Below are positions 27,587 to 35,590 of a stretch of DNA of 39,576 nucleotides, in pieces. Each line of letters begins with the position of its first letter. The stretch's first letter is position 1. Under the pieces are notes generated by a model. That model had not been told where the DNA came from. It saw only the letters and a program-made list of their open reading frames with translations, and made no database searches. The position numbers were made by a program, and so were the translations under genes. The stretch covers positions 1-39,576 of the forward strand of contig JAGXSE010000010.1 of the NCBI GenBank assembly GCA_018333865.1, read 5' to 3'. The DNA is from Syntrophomonadaceae bacterium (GTDB taxonomy: Bacteria; Bacillota; PH28-bin88).

Positions 27587-28072
27587 GTGAGTTTCCTCTT
27601 GACTTTTGCAATTATGTTTATTTTTTGGCTCTTATTATCCGGCAAATTCACGCCCTTATTCCTGTTTATGGGCGTGATCTCCAGCCTGCTGACGGCTTAC
27701 GCCTACCATCGTTTTTTCCTGGGGAATGCCTGTCAAATTGGCATCAAGATGACCTGGCGGAGTTTTAGGCGCTTCCTGTTATATTTGCCTTGGCTCCTAT
27801 ACCAAATCCTTATGGCCAACATCCATATCGCCTATCTAATTCTGCATCCCCGCATGCCCATTGACCCTGTTTTAATCAAATTCAAATCAAAGCTGGATCA
27901 GGACCTGGCCTGTGTGGTATTTGCCAACTCCATCACCCTGACCCCCGGCACCATCACGGTGGAGTGCCAGGACGGGGAGTATTTGATCCATGCCCTGGAC
28001 AGGTTTTCGGCCGAGGGACTTTTAGCAGGGGAAATGGAAAACAAAGTGGCACAGATTTTCCGCGTTGAATAG
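27587..28072 (+). CDS. mnhE: Multisubunit cation/H+ antiporter subunit MnhE (MrpE/MbhA)
   Basis: First gene of the antiporter operon; a 161-aa membrane subunit of Mrp/Mbh complexes. Three helices lie in the first 70 residues (FLLTFAIMFIFWLLLSG, FTPLFLFMGVISSLLTAYA, FLLYLPWLLYQILMANIHIAYLIL). They precede the conserved soluble tail with ANSITLTPGTITVECQDGEYLIHAL, the MnhE hallmark. GTG start at 27587 follows AGGAAAG. Downstream genes follow closely or overlap. Confidence 0.95.
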   Translation: MSFLLTFAIMFIFWLLLSGKFTPLFLFMGVISSLLTAYAYHRFFLGNACQIGIKMTWRSFRRFLLYLPWLLYQILMANIHIAYLILHPRMPIDPVLIKFKSKLDQDLACVVFANSITLTPGTITVECQDGEYLIHALDRFSAEGLLAGEMENKVAQIFRVE

Positions 28073-28087
28073 GGGGACTAAAGGACA

Positions 28088-28357
28088 ATGGGGGACTTCT
28101 TTCTGGCAATTGCCGTTATTATTGGTATTCTGGTAATACTTTCGCTTTACCGGGTTGTTTATGGGCCAGGTGTCTGGAACCGGCTGGCCGGTGTCAATAT
28201 CATCGGCACCAAGACGATAGTTATTTTGGCCCTGGTCGGCTTTATTTTTGACCGCGTCGACATGTTTGTAGACATTGCTCTGATTTATGCCATGCTGAAT
28301 TTTGTGGTGGTCTTGATTATTGCCAGGTACTATACAAAGGAGGAAGGAGAAGGTTAA
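28088..28357 (+). CDS. mnhF: Antiporter subunit MnhF (MrpF/MbhB)
   Basis: 89 aa with three helices. The hallmark RVVYGPGVWNRLAGVNIIGTKT links TM1 and TM2, as in MrpF (R...GP...DR..A...). The final KEEGEG tail is cytoplasmic. It lies 15 bp after mnhE and abuts mnhG with no gap. Confidence 0.95.
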   Translation: MGDFFLAIAVIIGILVILSLYRVVYGPGVWNRLAGVNIIGTKTIVILALVGFIFDRVDMFVDIALIYAMLNFVVVLIIARYYTKEEGEG

Positions 28358-28666
28358 GTGGCCTTTTTTTTGGCGATTATCCTGATTTCTCTGGGAACGG
28401 CCTTATTTTTTGTGGGGACGGTCGGCCTTTTGCGCTTGCCTGACTTTTACACCAGGCTGCATGCCATTGGCAAGTGTGATACCCTGGGCTTAATCCTGCT
28501 CATGCTCGGCCTGATGGTTTACGAAGGCTTTTCCCTCAATGCGGTGAAGCTCTTGATGATTGTTGTCTTGATCATGATCGCCAATCCCACGGCAACCCAC
28601 GCCTTGGCCAGGGCCGCTATAAAGGCCAAGCTGCAGCCGTGGCAAAAAGAGGGTAGTGTCCAATGA
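28358..28666 (+). CDS. mnhG: Antiporter subunit MnhG (MrpG/MbhC)
   Basis: 102 aa, three helices, with the MrpG signature GTVGLLRLPDFYTRLHAIGKCDTLG after TM1 and ANPTATHALARAA near the end. GTG start directly follows the mnhF stop, with AAGGAGGAAGG upstream inside mnhF. It overlaps the next gene by 4 nt. Confidence 0.95.
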   Translation: MAFFLAIILISLGTALFFVGTVGLLRLPDFYTRLHAIGKCDTLGLILLMLGLMVYEGFSLNAVKLLMIVVLIMIANPTATHALARAAIKAKLQPWQKEGSVQ

Positions 28667-28908
28667 TTGTACAGTTGGATTTAATCTTTTTGACCCTGCT
28701 GGTAATCACTGCTTTAGGGGCGATTTTGGTTAAGGACCTATTAAGCGCAATCATTATTTTTGCGGCTTACAGTTTCTTTATGGCAATTGCTTTTGCCGTG
28801 CTAAACGCTGTTGACGTGGCTCTTACCGAAGCGGCGGTGGGAGCCGGGATTACCACCTTGCTTTTTATTGTGGCTATGCACCAAATTGCGAGGAGGGCTA
28901 AGAATTGA
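28663..28908 (+). CDS. DUF4040 subunit (MbhD-like, part of MrpA C-terminal region)
   Basis: 81 aa with three helices. KDLLSAIIIFAAYSFFMAIAF and DVALTEAAVGAGITTLLFI match DUF4040, which in Bacillus MrpA is fused at the C terminus and in archaeal Mbh is the separate MbhD subunit. The conserved Glu of LTEAAVGAG is kept. It starts inside the mnhG end (ATGA overlap). Confidence 0.9.
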   Translation: MIVQLDLIFLTLLVITALGAILVKDLLSAIIIFAAYSFFMAIAFAVLNAVDVALTEAAVGAGITTLLFIVAMHQIARRAKN

Positions 28909-29180
28909 AGGTTTTGCCTTTGCTGGCCTGTCTCCTGACAGGGGCGCTCCTGGTCTACGGCACCTTGGACATGCCTGCGGTGGGGGACCCAAAAGCGCCG
29001 GCCCACCTGCATGTTGCTCCTTTCTATATTGAAAGTTCTTACCAGGATACAAGGACACCTAATATCGTCACTGCAGTCCTGGCAGATTACCGCAGTTTCG
29101 ATACCCTGGGGGAAGTTTCTGTGATTTTTGTGGCGGGAATGGCGGTAATCATGTTATTAACACCCAGGAGGCAGCCATGA
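28905..29180 (+). CDS. MbhE-like subunit
   Basis: 91 aa. Two helices (VLPLLACLLTGALLVYGTL and VSVIFVAGMAVIMLL) flank an external loop of about 45 residues that contains PNIVTAVLADYRSFDTLGE, the conserved motif of MbhE and of the MrpA/MrpB junction. TTG start overlaps the previous stop (TTGA), with GAGGAGG 8 nt upstream. Confidence 0.88.
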   Translation: MKVLPLLACLLTGALLVYGTLDMPAVGDPKAPAHLHVAPFYIESSYQDTRTPNIVTAVLADYRSFDTLGEVSVIFVAGMAVIMLLTPRRQP

Positions 29181-29617
29181 TCGAAAAACGCGACACTGTG
29201 ATCGTCTGCCTGGCCTGCAGGTTTTTGGCTCCCTTTATCATGCTGTGCGGGCTGTATATTGTTGCTCACGGCCATTACTTTCCTGGAGGGGGGTTTCAGG
29301 GAGGAGTTATTATTGCTGTCAGTTTTATCCTGCTGATCCTGGGCGAGGGAAGTGCAAGAGTTAAAAATTTGCTGCCGGAGCATCGGCAAGTGGTTCTGAT
29401 CAGCTTAGGGGCCTTGATTTTTGTGGGTATCGGGTTTCTGCCGATGATCTTTGGCGGAAAATTTCTGGACTATGGCCAGATTCCCTTGCTATCCCTTGCA
29501 GCCCCTTATGTGCGGTATTTCATGATCCTGTTTGTCGAGATCGCCATTGCCATCACTGTGATGGGAGTCTTGTATGCTATCTTTGTCCATACTATAGCAG
29601 AAAGGGAATATGACTGA
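29177..29617 (+). CDS. mnhB: Antiporter subunit MnhB (MrpB/MbhF)
   Basis: 146 aa, four helices. The MnhB signature LYIVAHGHYFPGGGFQGGVIIA is clear at residues 26-47. The end reads VMGVLYAIFVHTIAERE. AGGAGG lies before the ATG, which overlaps the previous stop. Confidence 0.95.
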   Translation: MIEKRDTVIVCLACRFLAPFIMLCGLYIVAHGHYFPGGGFQGGVIIAVSFILLILGEGSARVKNLLPEHRQVVLISLGALIFVGIGFLPMIFGGKFLDYGQIPLLSLAAPYVRYFMILFVEIAIAITVMGVLYAIFVHTIAEREYD

Positions 29618-29979
29618 TGGAGTTTGTCCTGGACAGATACAACTACTGGATCTGCATTGTGTTGATGATGATCGGTTTTTACGGGATGATTGCCGACCCT
29701 AACCTGATTAAAAAAGTAATCGGGCTGAATATTTTCCAGACGGCGGTCTTGTTGTTTTTTATCACCATCTCGGCTAGAAAGGACGGCACCTTGCCAATTC
29801 TCCTGACCGGCGGCGGCGAAGCTTTTTATGCAAATCCCCTGCCCCATGTGCTAATCCTGACGGCAATTGTGGTTGGGGTGAGCGTTACAGCGGTGGCCCT
29901 CGCGCTCGTTATCAGGATCCATCGGGCCTACGGCACCATCGATGAAAACAAAATTGCCGCTTTGGAGCAAGAATCATGA
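29617..29979 (+). CDS. mnhC: Antiporter subunit MnhC (MrpC/MbhG, NuoK-like)
   Basis: 120 aa, three helices, homologous to complex I subunit NuoK. Family signs are GMIADPNLIKKVIGLNIFQTAVLLFF and DPLPxALxLTAIVVG-type residues (NPLPHVLILTAIVVGVSVTAVALAL). The start overlaps the mnhB stop by one base (TGATG). Confidence 0.95.
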   Translation: MEFVLDRYNYWICIVLMMIGFYGMIADPNLIKKVIGLNIFQTAVLLFFITISARKDGTLPILLTGGGEAFYANPLPHVLILTAIVVGVSVTAVALALVIRIHRAYGTIDENKIAALEQES

Positions 29980-31469
29980 TCGCATTAGTAGTAATTATTC
30001 CGCTTTTTGCCGCCTTCTTGATTACCCTGTCAGGAGTAACCAAATACAGGATTCACTGGCATATTGCCGGTGTTGCCACCTTCTTTTCCTTTGCGGCTTC
30101 ATTATATTTGCTGCAAGAGGTCTTTTCGGCCGGCCGCATAAGCTACTGGTTCGGCGGCTGGGAGCCTCCCTGGGGTATTGAGTTTGTTCTGGACTATTTT
30201 TCCAGTTTTATATTGGTAATTATCGCCTTTGTGGCTTTTGTCATCACAATGTACGCTGGCCCTAGCGTTAAAAAAGAGGTGGGAGAGGAGCGCTCCCTGA
30301 CCTTTGCAGCCCTGTACATGACCCTGGTGGCCGGCCTCTTCGGCATCGTCGTTACCGGTGACATGTTCAACCTCTATGTTTTCCTGGAAATTGCTTCTTT
30401 GGCCGGCTATGCCCTGATTGGTGCAGGCACAAAACGGGGCGCCTTGGTCGCCTCCTTTAACTACCTGATTTTAGGGACTATCGGCGCCGTCTTCTTCTTG
30501 CTGGGTGTAGGTTATCTGTATATGGTGACGGGAACCCTTAATATGGCAGACCTGGCTGTCAGGTTGCCTGCCCTGTACGATTCCAGGGTTATTTTGACTG
30601 CCTTTGCCCTGTTTACGGTCGGATTAAGTCTTAAATTCGCCTTGTTCCCTCTCCATACCTGGTTGTTAAGCGCCCACTCCCAGGCTCCCACCATTATTTC
30701 CGCCATCCTGGCGGCGGCCGTCTTAAAGGTAAATGTCTATGCACTGCTGCGGGTGATGTTTACCGTTTTTGGCTGGGAGTTCAGCCTGCAAGCAGTTCCG
30801 GTCAGCACACTCATGTATCTCCTGGCAGCGGCGGCCATTATCGGCGGCTCGCTTTTAACCGTTGCCCAGACCAATATCAAGCGGATGTTGGCCTTTTCCA
30901 GTGTAGGCCAGATTGGTTACATCGTCCTGGGGATAGCCCTGGCCAACCACACCGGGATGACCGGCAGCCTGATGCATATCTTAAACCATGCCCTGATGAA
31001 GGGCGGCCTCTTCTTGGCGGCCGGTGCTGTTATCTACAAGACGGGTCTCTACGAGCTTTCCGCCCTGAAAGGTATGGGCCGGAAAATGCCATACAGCATG
31101 GCGGCCTTCTCTGTCGCCGGCCTGTCCATGGTGGGAGTGCCCCTGACGGCAGGCTTTGTCAGTAAATGGTACCTGGCGGTGGGGGCTCTGGAGGCTGGCA
31201 TGGGGGTCTTTGTGCCGGTAATCCTGCTCAGTTCCCTTTTATCGGCAACCTATTTCTGGCGGGTAATCGAGAGCATCTACTTTGGCGTGAAAACGGCGGA
31301 CACCGGCCCGGAAACAAAAGAGCAACAGGGAAATACAGGCGAGGTCCCTGTCAGCATGCTGCTCCCGGTATTGGCCCTGGCCGGCCTTTGCATCTTGTTT
31401 GGCACCGCCGCCTTTATCCCGTTGTCTTTTGCGGAAAGGGCGGCAAGCCTCTTGCTGGGGGGAATGTAA
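29976..31469 (+). CDS. mnhD: Antiporter-like subunit MnhD (MrpD/MbhH, NuoN-like)
   Basis: 497 aa with about 14 helices, a member of the proton-translocating NuoL/M/N family. Key charged residues are kept: Glu138 in VFLEIASLAGYALIG (TM5), Lys220 in SLKFALFPLHTWLLSAHSQAP (TM7) and Lys251 in AAAVLKVNVYALLR (TM8). LLAFSSVGQIGYIVLG follows. It overlaps mnhC by 4 nt. Confidence 0.95.
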   Translation: MIALVVIIPLFAAFLITLSGVTKYRIHWHIAGVATFFSFAASLYLLQEVFSAGRISYWFGGWEPPWGIEFVLDYFSSFILVIIAFVAFVITMYAGPSVKKEVGEERSLTFAALYMTLVAGLFGIVVTGDMFNLYVFLEIASLAGYALIGAGTKRGALVASFNYLILGTIGAVFFLLGVGYLYMVTGTLNMADLAVRLPALYDSRVILTAFALFTVGLSLKFALFPLHTWLLSAHSQAPTIISAILAAAVLKVNVYALLRVMFTVFGWEFSLQAVPVSTLMYLLAAAAIIGGSLLTVAQTNIKRMLAFSSVGQIGYIVLGIALANHTGMTGSLMHILNHALMKGGLFLAAGAVIYKTGLYELSALKGMGRKMPYSMAAFSVAGLSMVGVPLTAGFVSKWYLAVGALEAGMGVFVPVILLSSLLSATYFWRVIESIYFGVKTADTGPETKEQQGNTGEVPVSMLLPVLALAGLCILFGTAAFIPLSFAERAASLLLGGM

Positions 31470-31470
31470 T

Positions 31471-32979
31471 ATGGAAACACTGACATCTCCACTACCTTTA
31501 TATGCTGTACTGGTTTCCCTGCTGGCAGCCGTCCTGATCGGGTTCTCTGGCCAGAAACCCAATCTGCGGGAATTTTGGACCATCGCCGCGGCCGTTATCA
31601 AGTTTGGCTTAGTGGCGGCGATGCTGCCAGCTGTCTTGCAGGGCCGCATCATTGAGTTTACAGTATTGCCGGTACTGCCGGGACTGGAGTTGAAGTTCAA
31701 GGTGGATGCCCTGGGCCTGGTTTTTGGCCTGGTCGCCTCCTTCCTTTGGATCATCACTTCTTTTTATTCCATCGGCTATGTCCGTTCCTTACAGGAAAAA
31801 GCCCAGACCAGGTATTTCGCCTGTTTTGCCATTGCCCTGGCGGCGACCATGGGGGTGGCCTTTTCCGCCAATTTGTTTACCACCTTTGTGTTTTACGAGA
31901 TAATTACCCTCTGCACCTTCCCCTTAGTGGCGCACAAGGGAACGGCCGAGGCCTTAAGCGGTGCCCGGCGGTATATCGTGTACCTCTTGGGAACCTCCCT
32001 TGCCTTCCAGTTGCCGGCCATTTTTTTAACCTATCATCTTGCCGGAACCCTGGACTTTGCGCATCAAGGCATTTTCCAAGGGGCAGGGGTTAGCGCCGGC
32101 CTGCTTGGCCTGATCTTTTTCCTGTTTATGGCCGGGATTACCAAAGCCGCAATCATGCCCTTCCATTCCTGGCTGCCGGCAGCCATGGTGGCCCCGACTC
32201 CGGTCAGCGCCCTCTTGCATGCGGTGGCCGTGGTCAAAACCGGGGTGTTTGTGGTGATCAAAGTGGTCCTCCATGTCTTTGGAGTGGACCTCCTGGCGGA
32301 TCTGGGATTTGCCGTGATCCTGGCCTATGTCGCTGCCTTTACGATTGTTGCCGCTTCTGTCATCGCCCTGACCCAGGACAACCTGAAAGCCCGGCTGGCC
32401 TATTCCACCATTTCCCAGCTGTCCTATGTGATCCTGGGGGTGGCCTTATTGACGCCAATGGCTATTGCTGGCAGCATTTTGCAGATTGTAGTCCATGCCT
32501 TTGGCAAGATCACCCTGTTTTTTACCGCCGGGGCTATCTACGTGGCTGCCCATAAGACCAATATCAGCGAGCTCAATGGCATTGGGCGGCAGATGCCCTT
32601 CACCATGGCGGCCTTTACCGTCGGGGCCTTATCCATGATTGGCATCCCCCCCTTGGGCGGGTTCTTAAGCAAGTGGTATCTTGGCTTGGGGGCTGTGGAA
32701 GCAGGCCAGCTCCCTGTCCTCCTGGTGCTGATGACCAGCACCGTCCTAAATGCCTGTTATTTTTTGCCCATCGTCTACGCGGCCTTCTTCAAGGAGCCGA
32801 CCCCTGATCCCCAGGACAGTCATCACCAGGAAGAGGCCGGGCAAATTCGCGAGGCACCGGTAATGATGCTCTGGCCATTGCTTTTGACGGCATTTGGAGC
32901 AATAGGATTGTTTTTCGTCCCCGCAGTTTTTCTTGATCTGACCAGGATGATTGTCCAAGCTGCAACAGGAGGGAGTTAG
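31471..32979 (+). CDS. Second antiporter-like NuoL/M-type subunit
   Basis: 502 aa from ATG 31471, chosen because GGGGGGAA lies 7 nt upstream and MnhD ends 2 nt earlier; the open frame upstream inside mnhD is not used. It has a proton-channel family core with Glu143 (FYEIITLCTFPLVA), Lys225 (GITKAAIMPFHSWLPAAMVAPTPVSALLHA) and Lys256 (VVKTGVF). The PFHSWLPAAMVAPTPVSALLH block is closer to the MrpA/NuoL type than to mnhD, but the protein lacks the extra C-terminal MrpA domains, which here are separate genes. Confidence 0.92.
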   Translation: METLTSPLPLYAVLVSLLAAVLIGFSGQKPNLREFWTIAAAVIKFGLVAAMLPAVLQGRIIEFTVLPVLPGLELKFKVDALGLVFGLVASFLWIITSFYSIGYVRSLQEKAQTRYFACFAIALAATMGVAFSANLFTTFVFYEIITLCTFPLVAHKGTAEALSGARRYIVYLLGTSLAFQLPAIFLTYHLAGTLDFAHQGIFQGAGVSAGLLGLIFFLFMAGITKAAIMPFHSWLPAAMVAPTPVSALLHAVAVVKTGVFVVIKVVLHVFGVDLLADLGFAVILAYVAAFTIVAASVIALTQDNLKARLAYSTISQLSYVILGVALLTPMAIAGSILQIVVHAFGKITLFFTAGAIYVAAHKTNISELNGIGRQMPFTMAAFTVGALSMIGIPPLGGFLSKWYLGLGAVEAGQLPVLLVLMTSTVLNACYFLPIVYAAFFKEPTPDPQDSHHQEEAGQIREAPVMMLWPLLLTAFGAIGLFFVPAVFLDLTRMIVQAATGGS

Positions 32980-33228
32980 ATGCAAAAAGCAGGGGAATTT
33001 TCTGCCAGCCCCAATTATTTCAAGTATCTCAAGTATTTATTCTATCTTGGCCTGATTGTGACCTTAGGCGCCGACTTTTTTGTGGAGCGTAAGAAGGTCT
33101 ATTTCCCCTGGGAGTTGATTCCCGGCCTGTATGCAGCTTTTGGATTTTTTGGCTGCTATTTGATCATAAAATTTGCCAAAACCCTGGGCTACCACTGGCT
33201 AATGAAAGAGGAAGACTATTATGACTAA
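32980..33228 (+). CDS. Small two-helix membrane protein in the antiporter operon
   Basis: 82 aa. Two hydrophobic helices (KYLFYLGLIVTLGADFFV and LIPGLYAAFGFFGCYLIIKFA) end in the acidic tail LMKEEDYYD. The ATG directly follows the previous stop, with GGAGGGAG upstream, and its end overlaps the last antiporter gene by 8 nt, so it is co-translated. Not one of the seven classical Mrp subunits; possibly a stabilising or linker subunit. Confidence 0.85.
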   Translation: MQKAGEFSASPNYFKYLKYLFYLGLIVTLGADFFVERKKVYFPWELIPGLYAAFGFFGCYLIIKFAKTLGYHWLMKEEDYYD

Positions 33229-35017
33229 TTTTACAGCTTATTTAACACCAGGGCTGATTTTCATCCTGGGGGCTTTGCTGATCCCGCTTTTGCGGGGAAG
33301 AGTGCGGCAGTTTTACCTCTTAGGCTTGCCGGTATTGGCTTACATCAGTCTTTTGCATCTGCCGGAAGGGGCCGGCCTCACCCTGAGTTATCTGGGATAT
33401 GAGCTGGTTTTGGCCCGGGTAGACCGGCTGAGCCTGGCCTTTGCCCAGATCCTGATCATTGCGGCCATGATTGGCTTTATCTACAGCAGCCACTTAAAAG
33501 AGGCGGCACAGCCGGTGGCAGCGGCCCTGTACGCCGGCAGCGCCTTAGGCGTAGTTTTTGCCGGGGATTTGCTCACCTTGTTTATCTTCTGGGAGGTTAT
33601 GGCCCTGGCCTCCACCTGGCTGATCTGGGCCCGGGCCACCAAGGCCTCCTATGAGGCGGGGCTGAGGTATATCCTGGTGCATATCTTTGGCGGGCTGTGC
33701 CTTCTGACGGGCATCTTTTTGCATGTTGGCCAAACCGGTTCCATCGCCTTTTCCATGATGGAGTTAAACGGGCCGGCATCTTACCTGATCTTATTGGGAT
33801 TTATTGTAAACGCGGCGGTACCGCCTTTTTCCGCCTGGCTTTCCGATGCCTATCCGGAGGCCACAACAACAGGCATTATTTTCCTGGCCGCCTTTACCAC
33901 CAAGACGGCAGTCTATGTTTTGCTCCGGGGTTTTCCCGGCACCGAGCTTTTGATGTGGCTTGGGGCCGTCATGGCCATTTACGGTGTGGTTTTAACCATG
34001 CTGGCCGATGACATCCGGCGGCTTTTGTCTTATCACATTATCAGCCAGGTTGGCTACATGGTGGCAGGGGTTGGCATCGGCACCGCCCTGGCCTTAAACG
34101 GGGCGGCAGCCCATGCCATTGCCAATATCCTGTATAAAGGCTTGCTGATGATGGGAGTCGGGGCCATTTTGCAGATGACCGGGCGGTGCAAGCTGTCGGA
34201 ACTGGGCGGCCTTTACCGCACCATGCCGGTGACCCTTATCCTATACCTGATTGCCGGGTTTTCTATCTCCGGCGTTCCGTTATTTGCCGGCTTTATCAGC
34301 AAGACCATGATCCTGGATGCCGCTGCCAAGGAGCACCTGGCTGTTGTCTGGCTGCTGCTGAAGCTTGCCTCGGTGGGGACCTTCCTCAGCACTACCTTAA
34401 AGGTACCCTATTATGCCTTTTTTGGCAGGGATTCGGGGCTAAGACCAAAGGAGGCCCCTCTGAACATGCTGGTAGCCATGGGCCTGGCGGCCGGCTTGTG
34501 TATCCTGATCGGGGTCTATCCCCAAGCGCTGTACCAGATCCTTCCTTACCAGGCCAGCCATTTCCCCTATACCGCCAAGCACGTGGTCGGGGCCTTGCAA
34601 CTCTTATTCTTTACAGCCCTGGCCTATTTCGTCTTCCCCAGAAGGGATCCTGCCTCCAGCAAGGGCTACATCATCCTCGACACCGATTGGATTTACCGGA
34701 AGGGAGCGCAAGCCTTTATGGCCTTTTTGCGGCAACCTCTGGCATCTTTTCGGGTCGCCTTGGCCCGGATCTTCTTTGAAAAAGTGCCCAACTCCCTGGT
34801 TTGGGCCGGCAGGGATCCGGTAACAGCTCTGCGGATCGCCTTCGACACCCTGCGCCAGCAGTGGGTTCCTGCAGAGGCCAGGGCGGGGTTGGCGGAAAGT
34901 ATAAAACAACAAAAACAGGTTTACCCCTATAACTTGCAGCGGCACTGGACCATCGCCCCTACCGTCCTCTGGGTGGTTCTGTTGTTGCTGGCCTTTACCT
35001 TTGCTTATTATTTCTAA
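33221..35017 (+). CDS. Third antiporter-like (NuoN/M/L) subunit lacking the TM7 lysine
   Basis: 598 aa, about 14 helices plus a long cytoplasmic insert between the last two (residues about 480-575), then a final TM helix (VLWVVLLLLAFTFAYYF). Glu125 of TM5 (LFIFWEVMALASTWLIW) and Lys228 of TM8 (TTKTAVYVLLR) are present. The TM7 position that is Lys in the other two subunits is Asn197 (FIVNAAVPPFSAWL), and the usual P.H.WL histidine is Ser. Proton transfer through this subunit may be altered. It is the last gene before the repeat-filled convergent junction. Confidence 0.92.
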   Translation: MTNFTAYLTPGLIFILGALLIPLLRGRVRQFYLLGLPVLAYISLLHLPEGAGLTLSYLGYELVLARVDRLSLAFAQILIIAAMIGFIYSSHLKEAAQPVAAALYAGSALGVVFAGDLLTLFIFWEVMALASTWLIWARATKASYEAGLRYILVHIFGGLCLLTGIFLHVGQTGSIAFSMMELNGPASYLILLGFIVNAAVPPFSAWLSDAYPEATTTGIIFLAAFTTKTAVYVLLRGFPGTELLMWLGAVMAIYGVVLTMLADDIRRLLSYHIISQVGYMVAGVGIGTALALNGAAAHAIANILYKGLLMMGVGAILQMTGRCKLSELGGLYRTMPVTLILYLIAGFSISGVPLFAGFISKTMILDAAAKEHLAVVWLLLKLASVGTFLSTTLKVPYYAFFGRDSGLRPKEAPLNMLVAMGLAAGLCILIGVYPQALYQILPYQASHFPYTAKHVVGALQLLFFTALAYFVFPRRDPASSKGYIILDTDWIYRKGAQAFMAFLRQPLASFRVALARIFFEKVPNSLVWAGRDPVTALRIAFDTLRQQWVPAEARAGLAESIKQQKQVYPYNLQRHWTIAPTVLWVVLLLLAFTFAYYF

Positions 35018-35099
35018 AGTGGACTTCGCCCGCAACCCCAAAAATTCCCATCCATAGGAATCGTTAGCAAATGACGAGGCTGACGAAGGACTCCTAAAT

Positions 35100-35309
35100 A
35101 ATTCCCCTTCTTTGGAGGGGTGTCCGTCAGGACGGGGTGGTAATTCCCCTCCCGTGGAGGGGTGCCCGAAAGGGCGGGGCGGTAATTCCCCTCCCGTGGA
35201 GGGGTGTCCGTCAGGACGGGGTGGTAATTCCCCTCCCGTGGAGGGGTGCCCGTCAGGGCGGGGTGGTAATTCCCCTCCTTTGGAGGGGTGCCCGAAAGGG
35301 CGGGGTGGT
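35100..35309. repeat. Family C tandem array, five 42-bp units
   Basis: Units start at 35100, 35142, 35184, 35226 and 35268 and read aattcccctcc.gtggaggg gtgcccg...cggggtggt. Each has an internal CCCCTCC/GGAGGGG dyad and a CCCG/CGGG dyad. There are no unique spacers. The 42-bp length is a multiple of three, so long false frames cross it. The 35018-35099 stretch before it shows nothing else. Confidence 0.92.
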
Positions 35310-35394
35310 CGAAATACATTCAAGCAAAGGATGTTTTATACAAATTAGCTAGTGTAATAGAGTTGCCATGGAACTGTCCCGCATTGCAGCAAGA

Positions 35395-35523
35395 ACCACC
35401 CCGGTGCTTCGCACCACCCCTCCAAGGGAGGGGAATGACCACCCCGGTGCTTCGCACCACCCCTCCAAGGGAGGGGAATGACCACCCCGGTGCTTCGCAC
35501 CACCCCTCCACGGGAGGGGAATT
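35395..35523. repeat. Family C tandem array, three 43-bp units, inverted
   Basis: Units start at 35395, 35438 and 35481 (accaccccggtgcttcgcac, then cacccctccaagggagggg). Read on the minus strand they match the first array's general form, with GGTGCGAAGCACC in place of the CCCG...CGGG dyad. The 85 bp between the two arrays are unique. Confidence 0.9.
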
Positions 35524-35530
35524 TAAATTC

Positions 35531-35586
35531 GGGGACGGTTCTTGAATTGAATGGGCAATTGCCCATTCAATTCAAGAACCGTCCCC
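35531..35586. repeat. Perfect 56-bp family A palindrome
   Basis: GGGGACGGTTCTTGAATTGA and the next eight bases are mirrored exactly by 35559-35586; no mismatch and no spacer. It lies 4 bp from the prmC stop. On the plus strand GTTTTT and a second T-run follow, so it may also end antiporter-operon transcripts. Confidence 0.95.
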
Positions 35587-35590
35587 GTTT

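Noticed and set aside
35100-35523. CRISPR-like array
   Set aside because: Units are tandem 42 or 43 bp with no unique spacers, and no cas genes are present.
35112-35545. Open reading frames on both strands across the arrays
   Set aside because: They exist only because the 42-bp unit is a multiple of three; no ribosome binding site and low-complexity products.
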